Origin: WLMZ01 sp031410915
GTDB taxonomy: Bacteria > Actinomycetota > Acidimicrobiia > Acidimicrobiales > Ilumatobacteraceae
DNA length: 5,543 nt
Reading direction: 5' to 3'
Assembly (NCBI GenBank): GCA_031410915.1
Contig: JANNZY010000029.1
Span: 1-5,543 of the forward strand
Both the position numbers and the translations under genes were made by a program. The notes below the pieces were generated by a model, which was not told the DNA's origin, did no database searches, and saw nothing but the letters and a program-made list of their open reading frames with translations. This document shows, one piece after another, positions 1 through 5,543 of the stretch (positions within the stretch are counted from its first letter, which is position 1; every line of letters begins with the position of its first letter).

Positions 1-1223
1 TGGGTGATCGGGGGACAGGTGATGCGCATGTGGACCTCAGCTGCACCAGCCTCGCGCAACAACGCGACCAGTGGGCCCGCCGTCGTGCCGCGGACCAACG
101 AGTCGTCGATCAGGACGACCCGCTTGCCCTTGAGGTTGGCGCCGAGCGCGTTGAACTTCAGCGCCACACCGCGCTCACGCATCGCTTGGGTGGGCTCGAT
201 GAACGTACGCCCGATGTAGCGGTTCTTGATCAGCCCGTCGTTGTACGGCAGGCCGCTGCGCCGGGCGAAGCCGATCGCCGCCGGGATCGACGAGTCGGGC
301 ACCGGCACGACGACGTCCGCGTCGGCCGGCCACTCGTCGGCCAGGTTCTCGCCGAGCCGCTGGCGCACGTGATGCACGTTGCGGCCGTCCCATTCGCTGT
401 CCGGGCGGCTGAAGTAGACGAACTCGAACGAGCACAGGGCCTTCTGGTTGGCCGGCGCGACTGCGGAGCGACGGTGCATCTCGGCACCCATCAACGTGAC
501 GATCTCGCCGGGCTGGACCTCGTTGATCTCGACGCAACCGAGTGTCTCCAGCGCGCACGTCTCCGATGCGACGGCGTAACCGCCACGTGGCAGGCGGCCG
601 ACCGACAGCGGGCGGAAGCCCCACGGATCGCGCACGGCGAGGACACGGTCGTTGGCCAGGATGACCATCGAGTAGGCACCCTTCCACGCGGGCATCGTGC
701 GCTCGATGCGCTCCTCCCACGTCCTGCCGCCCGACGCGGCGAGCATCAGCGTCAGCACCTCGGTGTCGCTGGTCGCGGTCAGACCGAAGCCGCGCCCGAG
801 CAGTTCGTCGCGCAACGCCGACGCATTGACCAGGTTGCCGTTGTGCGCGACCGCGAGCGTTCCGTGCATCGTCTCGACCAGGAACGGCTGGATGTTCTTG
901 ATCGTCGATCCACCCGTCGTGCTGTATCGGGTGTGGCCGATCGCGTGGTAGCCGGTCAGCGGTGCCAGCACCTCCGGCGTGAACACCGTCGACACCAGGC
1001 CAGCGTCTTTGTGCGTGCGCGCCCGGCTGCCGTCGCTGACGGCGATGCCGGCCGCTTCTTGACCGCGATGCTGCAGCGCGAACAGGCCGAAGAAGGCCAG
1101 TTGCGCGACCCCTTCGCCGTGCGGGGTGGAGATGCCGAGCACGCCGCACTCCTCGTGGGGGGTGTCGTCATCGAAACCGCCCGACCGCGACGAGATGAAC
1201 ACTGGGGTCTCAGCTGGCAGCAC
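1..1223 (-). CDS. purF: Amidophosphoribosyltransferase PurF (3' end missing)
   Basis: PurF catalyses the first committed step: PRPP + glutamine to 5-phosphoribosylamine. The frame is open from 1223 to the window edge, giving 407 full codons without a stop; the family is usually about 470-510 residues. Numbering from GTG 1223, the Ntn glutaminase nucleophile is Cys26 in HEECGVLGI, so residues 1-25 would be a propeptide removed to expose it. Further motifs are ALQHRGQEAAGIAV (49-62), IGHTRYSTTGG (95-105), AHNGNLVNA (126-134), TSDTEV (151-156), RDPWGFRPL (198-206), CSFEFVYFSRPDS (264-276) and the PRPP loop VVLIDDSLVRGTT (369-381). Cys264 aligns with the first Fe-S ligand of Bacillus-type PurF; the C-terminal ligands lie outside. 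The start overlaps purE by 14 bases. Alternatives are ATG 1238 (five extra residues) or GTG 1202 (seven fewer). Identity is certain; only the start and the missing C-terminus are open. Confidence 0.96.
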   Translation of the reverse strand, partial: MLPAETPVFISSRSGGFDDDTPHEECGVLGISTPHGEGVAQLAFFGLFALQHRGQEAAGIAVSDGSRARTHKDAGLVSTVFTPEVLAPLTGYHAIGHTRYSTTGGSTIKNIQPFLVETMHGTLAVAHNGNLVNASALRDELLGRGFGLTATSDTEVLTLMLAASGGRTWEERIERTMPAWKGAYSMVILANDRVLAVRDPWGFRPLSVGRLPRGGYAVASETCALETLGCVEINEVQPGEIVTLMGAEMHRRSAVAPANQKALCSFEFVYFSRPDSEWDGRNVHHVRQRLGENLADEWPADADVVVPVPDSSIPAAIGFARRSGLPYNDGLIKNRYIGRTFIEPTQAMRERGVALKFNALGANLKGKRVVLIDDSLVRGTTAGPLVALLREAGAAEVHMRITCPPIT

Positions 1224-1689
1224 CTTGGATCTCCACATCCGCCGCTGTGACCTTGGCGGCCTCACCGGCCTTGTACTCGGCGAGCCGCCGGGTGAGTTCG
1301 GGGTCGTTCAGCGCCGCGATCTTGGCTGCGGCGAGTCCGGCGTTGCCCGGGTCGAGCACCACCAGCGGGGCGACATCGCTCGGCATCCGCAAGCTGGACC
1401 AGATGTCTTCGGACATCGACAGCGGCGGGCACGACACCACGGGCGACGTGACCTTGGCATCCACGAACGCGGACAGCGCATTGCTGCGCCCGGCGATCGT
1501 GACCCAGATGACCGGCCGATCGCCGGACTCGTACTGGTCGATGATCGCGAGGACGTGTTCGGGCGTCTTGTGCGCCGAGCCGACACGTTGCACGTGGTCG
1601 ACGCCGAGCTTGGCGAGCACGTTGGCGATCTTCTGGCAGTGCTCGCGGTCGCCGCCGGAGCCCATCAAGATGACGACGAGTGGGGTCAC
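1210..1689 (-). CDS. purE: Class II 5-(phosphoribosyl)-5-aminoimidazole (AIR) carboxylase PurE
   Basis: The 159-residue product is a PurE-fold carboxylase making CAIR. Its motifs fit class II (Treponema denticola PurE and the animal PAICS carboxylase domain) and not class I N5-CAIR mutase. They are MGSGGDREHCQKI (9-21), VGSAHKTPEHV (36-46; His40-Lys41 where class I usually has His-Arg), TIAGRSNALSAFVD (64-77) where class I has GAGGAAHLPG, SCPPL (86-90), and IWSSLRMPSDVAPLVVLDP (96-114). Known class II enzymes use AIR and CO2 directly, without ATP or PurK, so that chemistry is inferred here. The start chosen is GTG at 1689, in a GTGA overlap with the purC stop, because the product then begins TPLVVILMGSG at the first beta strand. 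An ATG at 1764 would add 25 arginine- and alanine-rich residues read from purC codons in another frame. No strong Shine-Dalgarno precedes the GTG, so coupling to purC translation is likely. Confidence 0.95.
   Translation of the reverse strand: MTPLVVILMGSGGDREHCQKIANVLAKLGVDHVQRVGSAHKTPEHVLAIIDQYESGDRPVIWVTIAGRSNALSAFVDAKVTSPVVSCPPLSMSEDIWSSLRMPSDVAPLVVLDPGNAGLAAAKIAALNDPELTRRLAEYKAGEAAKVTAADVEIQGAAS
1231..1234 (-). promoter_or_regulatory. Putative ribosome binding site of purF, within the end of purE
   Basis: The minus strand reads GTGGAG, with GGAG 7 bases before the GTG at 1223. This is the best spaced Shine-Dalgarno match for any of the three candidate purF starts (ATG 1238, GTG 1223, GTG 1202) and is the main reason for choosing 1223. 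It lies inside purE coding sequence, so the match could be chance. Confidence 0.5.
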
Positions 1690-2651
1690 AGCACGCCGGC
1701 CTTGTGCAGCGCGACCTTGAGGCGGGGCTCGACCGGGTACTCGCCGGGCATGAACGGCCGGCACGTGATGCGCTCGAATGCGTTGATGTAGCGCGCCGTC
1801 GTCTCGGCCACCACCGTCGGGCCGAGGTCGGGTGACTCGCCGTCACCGCGGAAGCCGGCCTCGCTGAGTGCCCGCCGGATCGGCTCCTTGTCGAGGCTCT
1901 CCGGGTCTTGACCGTTGGCGACGCGGGCGGCGTAGGTCTCGGCGACCCAGAACCGTGACGAGTCCGGGGTGTGCATCTCGTCGATGATGATCAACTTGCC
2001 TTCGGGATCGAGACCGAACTCGTACTTCGTGTCGGCCAGGATCAGGCCGGCGCCGGCTGCGACCTGCTGGCCGCGAGCGAACAACGCGAGCGCCACAGAC
2101 TGCACATGGTCCCACAGGTCCTTGTCGACCAGACCGCTGTCGGACACTTCCGCGCATGTCAGCGCTTCGTCGTGGGCGCCACCCTCGGCCTTCGTGGTCG
2201 GCGTGATCAGTGGAGTCTCCAACTGCTGGTGCTGCTGCAGGCCTTCGGGCAGCGAGTAGCCGTAGATGACCCGCTCGCCGTCGGCGTAGCGCTTCCACAG
2301 CGATGTCGACGTGACGCCCGTGATGTGACCGCGCACGATGACCTCGACCGGCAACGGCTTGGCCGACACGCCGATCGTGACGTTCGGATCGGGCACGCCA
2401 CGCACGTGGTTGGCGACGATGTCGGCCGTGTTCGCGAACCACCACGCGGCGAGCTCGTTGAGCACCTGGCCCTTGTACGGCACGGCGGCGACGATGCGGT
2501 CGAACGCCGACAACCGGTCGGTCGTCACGAACAGGCGCTCGTCGTCGGGCAGCTCGTACGACACGCGTACCTTGCCGACGCGGCGGTCGGGCAGGTCCAG
2601 GACGATGTCGGTGAATGGCGCCGGGGAGGTGACGGTCGGGGACAGGCTCAT
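1686..2651 (-). CDS. purC: Phosphoribosylaminoimidazole-succinocarboxamide synthase (SAICAR synthetase)
   Basis: PurC joins aspartate to CAIR with ATP to give SAICAR, directly after the PurE step. The product has 321 residues, within the longer (about 300-residue) ADE1-like group rather than the roughly 240-residue E. coli/Bacillus type. Visible motifs are the N-terminal nucleotide loop region RRVGKVRVSY (23-32), TTDRLSAFD (43-51), the signature VEVIVRGHITGVTSTSLW (102-119), substrate-binding TPTTKAEGGAHDE (150-162), the second signature LADTKYEFG (205-213) and IDEMHTPDSSRFW (223-235). Together these cover the ATP, Mg and CAIR/aspartate sites seen in the family, and no key motif is broken. 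The ATG start is fixed by a strong ribosome binding site, and the TGA stop is shared with the purE GTG start in a 4-base GTGA overlap. The adjacency to purE matches consecutive pathway steps. Confidence 0.97.
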   Translation of the reverse strand: MSLSPTVTSPAPFTDIVLDLPDRRVGKVRVSYELPDDERLFVTTDRLSAFDRIVAAVPYKGQVLNELAAWWFANTADIVANHVRGVPDPNVTIGVSAKPLPVEVIVRGHITGVTSTSLWKRYADGERVIYGYSLPEGLQQHQQLETPLITPTTKAEGGAHDEALTCAEVSDSGLVDKDLWDHVQSVALALFARGQQVAAGAGLILADTKYEFGLDPEGKLIIIDEMHTPDSSRFWVAETYAARVANGQDPESLDKEPIRRALSEAGFRGDGESPDLGPTVVAETTARYINAFERITCRPFMPGEYPVEPRLKVALHKAGVL

Positions 2652-2656
2652 TGGGT

Positions 2657-2662
2657 CTCCTT
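2657..2662 (-). promoter_or_regulatory. Ribosome binding site of purC
   Basis: On the minus strand the 15-base gap between purQ and purC contains AAGGAG, 5 bases before the purC ATG at 2651. It is the best Shine-Dalgarno match in the window and fixes the purC start. It also suggests purC is translated independently, whereas its neighbours start inside the preceding gene. Confidence 0.85.
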
Positions 2663-2666
2663 GGAT

Positions 2667-3398
2667 TCAGGATTCGGTGGAATGGGCGACACCTGCGGCG
2701 AACAGCTTCCGGGCGAGCCCGAAGCGATGGCCGCGTGCGAACTGCGGGTGTTGACGGTCGAGGACGTGGTTTTCGGGATGGGGCATCAAACCCAGCACGA
2801 GGCCGGTGGTGTCACAGATGCCGGCGATGTCGTGGTCGGATCCGTTCGGGTTGCCACCCCGATATCGAAACGCGATCTGGTCATTGGCCGCCAGCGACTC
2901 GTGCGTGTCTGGGTCCGTGGTGAAGCGGCCCTCGCCGTGGGCGACGGGACATTCGATCCACTCGGCCAATCCCGCCGTCCAGACACACCGCTTCGAGGTC
3001 GGCTCGAGCGTGACCCAGTCGCACACGAACCGTCCGCCCGCGTTCTCGCCGAGCGCGACTCGATGGCCGGTCCCAGGCAGCAACCCGGTGCGAACGAGGA
3101 CCTGGAACCCGTTGCAGATGCCGATGACCGGCTTGCCGGCCTCGACGAATGCGGCCAGCTCGTCGCTGAGCCGGGTCACCAGTTCCAGCGCGAACAGCCG
3201 GCCGGCACCGAGCGCGTCGGCATAGGAGAAGCCCCCCGGCAACACCAGCAGTTGCGCGTCGTGGAGCAGCTTCGGGTTGGCGAAGACCTCGCTGATCAGC
3301 ACCCGCTGCGGCTCGGCACCGACCAACTGCAGCGCGAACGCTGCGTCGCCATCGCGGTTCGTGCCGGGCGCGCACAGGATCAGCGCGCGTGGACTCAC
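2667..3398 (-). CDS. purQ: Phosphoribosylformylglycinamidine synthase, glutamine amidotransferase subunit PurQ
   Basis: PurQ hydrolyses glutamine and channels ammonia to PurL for the FGAR to FGAM step. The 243-residue product is a complete class I (triad) glutamine amidotransferase. It has an N-terminal strand and turn ALILCAPGTNRDGD (5-18), an oxyanion-hole region LPGGFSYADALGAGR (53-67), the nucleophile elbow GICNGFQ with Cys95, PVAHGEGRF (151-159), and the remaining triad residues in GLMPHPEN (His207, Glu209). The tail HPQFARGH (219-226) after NHVLDRQ differs from the short Bacillus-type PurQ ending and resembles amidotransferases that work with long PurL proteins; this comparison is from memory. 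The start is GTG at 3398, in a GTGA overlap with the purL stop, with a G-rich stretch (GGGGG, 3405-3409) 6 bases upstream. Translational coupling to purL is likely and would keep the two subunits balanced. All catalytic residues are present. Confidence 0.96.
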   Translation of the reverse strand: MSPRALILCAPGTNRDGDAAFALQLVGAEPQRVLISEVFANPKLLHDAQLLVLPGGFSYADALGAGRLFALELVTRLSDELAAFVEAGKPVIGICNGFQVLVRTGLLPGTGHRVALGENAGGRFVCDWVTLEPTSKRCVWTAGLAEWIECPVAHGEGRFTTDPDTHESLAANDQIAFRYRGGNPNGSDHDIAGICDTTGLVLGLMPHPENHVLDRQHPQFARGHRFGLARKLFAAGVAHSTES

Positions 3399-5543
3399 GA
3401 GTTGCCCCCGTTGAACGCAGCGACGAGGTCGTCGAGGGCGAGCTCGAAGACGCCGGCGACGGACATCGTCGGGGTCGCAGACACGTGGCCGAGGATCGTG
3501 GTCTCGGCACCGACGAGTTGGCGCAGCTCGCTGAGGTGCTCGGGCCGCACCTCGCAGATGATGCGACCGACCGACTCGGAGAAGAGCGATGTGACGATGT
3601 CGTCGGAGACGTTCGTGACGTCGACCTCGACACCGAGCCGGCCGCCGATCGCCATCTCGGCGAGCGCCACGGCCAGGCCACCTTCACTGCAGTCGTGAGC
3701 GCTCGCGATCAACCCGTGCTCGATGGCCTCGTGGACGGCCCAGTAGCGGTCCGACGCGTTGGCATCGGGGGCGGGCACGGCGCTCGGCGTGTCGTTGCCG
3801 AGCACCATCGCCAGGTGGCTGCCGCCGAACTCGGACACGGTGCGTCCGAGCAGCACGATGACGTTGCCGGCCTGCTTGAAGTCCGGAGTGCACACGTTGG
3901 CGACATCGGCCACCGGCGCGACCGCAGTGACCACGAGCGTCGGCGGGATCGCATGGCGGGTGCCGTCGGTGGTGAGGTACTCGTTGTTCAGCGAGTCCTT
4001 GCCGGACACGAACGGGGCCTTGTAGAAGTGCGCGGCGTCGCAACACGCCCGCACGGCCACGACCAGTTCGCCAAGCGTGGACGGCCGCGTCGGGTTGCCC
4101 CAGGAGAAGTTGTCCATCAGCGCGACCGCTGAGGGATTGCCGCCGGCGACGACGACGTTTCGAATCGCCTCGTCGATCACGGCCCAGGCCATGCGCTCCG
4201 GGTCGAGCACGCCGTACCACGGGTTCACGCCGATGCCGATCGCGATGCCGTCGGTGTCCGCCGGGTCGACGAGCACGACACCGTCGGCCGGGCCGTCGTT
4301 GGCAGCGCCCATCAGCGGGCGGATCACAGTCGCCCCGAGGATCTCGTGGTCGTAGCGGCGGATGACCGATGCCTTGCTGGCGATGTTGGGATGGGCGAGC
4401 AATGCGAGCAGCGCTGCGGCGGGGTCGCCGCAGGCGATCGGCGTGCGCACGCGGAACGGCTCGGGCAGCGTGGCGCGCAGCTGGCGGCGCGGCCGGCCGT
4501 CGTGCAGGAACGACGTCGCGATGTCGATGAACGTCTCGCCGTGGTGGCGCACGATCAGCTGGCCGTCGCCGGTGAACGAACCGACGTCGGCGTGTTCGAC
4601 GCCGTGGCGGTCGGCGAGCTCGGCCAGCGCGTCGATCTGATCCGGCGCGACCGCCATGACCATGCGCTCCTGGGCCTCGCTGAGCCACAGCTCCCACGGT
4701 GCGAGACCGGCGTACTTGACCGGCAGACCGGCCAGTTCCACGTCGGCACCGACACCGTCGGCCAACTCACCGATCGCAGACGACAACCCGCCTGCACCGC
4801 AGTCGGTGATCGCGGTGTACAGGTGCCAGCCCTCGACGAGCAGGTCGCTGACCAGCTTCTCGACGATCGGGTCGCCGATCTGCACGCTGGCGCCGGCAAC
4901 GTCGCCCGTGGTGGCGTCCATCTCCATCGACGAGAACGTGGCGCCGCGGATGCCGTCGCGTCCGGTGCGACCACCAAGCACGACGATGCGATCGCCCGGG
5001 TGCGGTCCGGTCAGCGGCGGGCGGTCGGCCGGAGCGACACCGATGCATCCGGCGAACACGAGCGGGTTGGACACATAGGCCGGGTCGTAGAGCACGCCAC
5101 CCGCGACGGTGGGAAGGCCGATCTTGTTGCCATAATCGGCAACGCCGGCCACGACACCCTCGATGATGCGCCGCGGCGCGAGGACGCCGTCGGGCAGCGA
5201 TTCGTCGGGTGTGTCCGCCGGGCCGAAGCACAAGATGTTGGTGCACGCGATCGCACGGTGGTGGGCACCGATGATGTCTCGGATCACGCCTCCCACGCCC
5301 GTGTTGGCGCCCCCGAACGGCTCGATCGCGGAAGGATGGTTGTGGGTCTCGCACTTCAGCGCGTAGGTGCGCTCCGGGCCGAACTGCACGATGCCGGCGT
5401 TGCCGTCGAATGCTGAGACCACGAACGGCGCGTCGATCTCGGTGGTCGATTTGCGCAGCTGGGCCAGCAGTGGCATGAGCGTGACGGAGTCGCCGTCGAC
5501 ATCCGTCACGACAATGTCGGCGCGGAAGCTCTTGTGGGCGCAG
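3395..5543 (-). CDS. purL: Phosphoribosylformylglycinamidine synthase, synthetase subunit PurL (5' end missing)
   Basis: PurL catalyses the ATP-dependent step FGAR + ammonia to FGAM in cytosolic purine synthesis; the ammonia comes from PurQ. The frame is open to the window edge, giving 715 visible residues and a TGA stop. The first residues read CAHKSFRA, matching the conserved (W)SEHC-x-HK-T/S-F region, so the true start lies outside. The GTG at 5509 is internal. Counting from that GTG, visible landmarks are the substrate loop ETHNHPSAIEPFGGANTG (54-71), GGRTGRDGIRGATFSS (179-194), TDCGAGGLSSA (235-245) and SEAQERMVMAV (277-287), which form the first AIR-synthase-like half. The second half has DNFSWGNP (466-473), SGKDSLNNEY (502-511), HDCSEGGLAVALAEMA (605-620) and SESVGR (644-649). 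The frame is intact. The motif style (HC-x-HK, GGANTGVGGVIRDI) matches the long PurL variety of roughly 900-1000 residues more than the short Bacillus type, so a PurS-like N-terminal domain beyond the window is inferred. The stop overlaps the purQ start by 4 bases. Confidence 0.97.
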   Translation of the reverse strand, partial: CAHKSFRADIVVTDVDGDSVTLMPLLAQLRKSTTEIDAPFVVSAFDGNAGIVQFGPERTYALKCETHNHPSAIEPFGGANTGVGGVIRDIIGAHHRAIACTNILCFGPADTPDESLPDGVLAPRRIIEGVVAGVADYGNKIGLPTVAGGVLYDPAYVSNPLVFAGCIGVAPADRPPLTGPHPGDRIVVLGGRTGRDGIRGATFSSMEMDATTGDVAGASVQIGDPIVEKLVSDLLVEGWHLYTAITDCGAGGLSSAIGELADGVGADVELAGLPVKYAGLAPWELWLSEAQERMVMAVAPDQIDALAELADRHGVEHADVGSFTGDGQLIVRHHGETFIDIATSFLHDGRPRRQLRATLPEPFRVRTPIACGDPAAALLALLAHPNIASKASVIRRYDHEILGATVIRPLMGAANDGPADGVVLVDPADTDGIAIGIGVNPWYGVLDPERMAWAVIDEAIRNVVVAGGNPSAVALMDNFSWGNPTRPSTLGELVVAVRACCDAAHFYKAPFVSGKDSLNNEYLTTDGTRHAIPPTLVVTAVAPVADVANVCTPDFKQAGNVIVLLGRTVSEFGGSHLAMVLGNDTPSAVPAPDANASDRYWAVHEAIEHGLIASAHDCSEGGLAVALAEMAIGGRLGVEVDVTNVSDDIVTSLFSESVGRIICEVRPEHLSELRQLVGAETTILGHVSATPTMSVAGVFELALDDLVAAFNGGNS

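Noticed and set aside
175..1149. A 324-codon minus-strand frame overlapping purF in another phase.
   Set aside because: The purF frame in the same place carries the complete set of Ntn glutaminase and PRPP-binding motifs. This frame is low-complexity Arg/Ala/Gly-rich shadow sequence.
1690..1764. A 25-residue N-terminal extension of PurE starting at ATG 1764.
   Set aside because: The extension is read from purC codons in another phase, is Arg/Ala/Gly-rich, and precedes a well-placed GTG in a GTGA overlap. PurE family proteins begin at the first beta strand, as from 1689.
2652..2666. A possible promoter, attenuator or riboswitch between purQ and purC.
   Set aside because: The gap is only 15 bases and is filled by the purC ribosome binding site. 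Any purine riboswitch or promoter would lie upstream of purL or an earlier gene, outside the window.
1971..3698. A 575-codon open frame on the plus strand, plus other long plus-strand frames at 30-1250 and 4346-5416.
   Set aside because: They lie wholly antisense to purC/purQ/purL/purE/purF, whose protein motifs are unmistakable. Their translations are rich in Arg, Asp, His and Val without recognisable domains, as expected from the strand opposite GC-rich codons with strong third-position bias.
5507..5509. The GTG at 5509 as the purL start.
   Set aside because: The frame continues upstream to the window edge and encodes CAHKSFRADIV, a conserved PurL region, so this GTG is an internal valine codon.

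Overview
The window is a compact block of de novo purine biosynthesis genes, all on the minus strand. In transcription order (right to left) it holds the 3' part of purL, complete purQ, purC and purE, and the 5' part of purF. Both end genes run off the window. There is essentially no non-coding DNA: the only gap between genes is 15 bases (purQ to purC), and the other junctions overlap. I see no RNA gene, mobile element, repeat array, CRISPR or terminator.

Layout: 5543-3395 purL (no start in window); 3398-2667 purQ, starting in a GTGA overlap with the purL stop; 2651-1686 purC, preceded by a strong Shine-Dalgarno sequence; 1689-1210 purE, starting in a second GTGA overlap with the purC stop; 1223-1 purF, starting inside the end of purE and cut before its C-terminus.

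Working together: PurF makes phosphoribosylamine from PRPP and glutamine (step 1). PurL and PurQ together turn FGAR into FGAM, with PurQ supplying ammonia from glutamine (step 4). PurE carboxylates AIR to CAIR and PurC adds aspartate to give SAICAR. The steps catalysed by PurD, PurN/PurT/PurH, PurM and PurB are not encoded here.

Organism: the DNA is GC-rich (about two-thirds G+C by eye), with strongly GC-biased third codon positions, frequent GTG starts and tight overlaps. This suggests a high-GC bacterium, most likely an actinobacterium. An Acidimicrobiia-type lineage is a guess, not a demonstrated assignment. The organism is unlikely to be a model actinomycete, because PurE is class II (Treponema/animal PAICS type) and PurL/PurQ resemble the long-PurL variety rather than the Bacillus/Mycobacterium PurS-PurQ-PurL set.

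This is mostly an ordinary housekeeping operon. I found no undescribed system. The points worth a second look are the class II PurE, the likely PurS-fused PurL, and the uncertain purF start.
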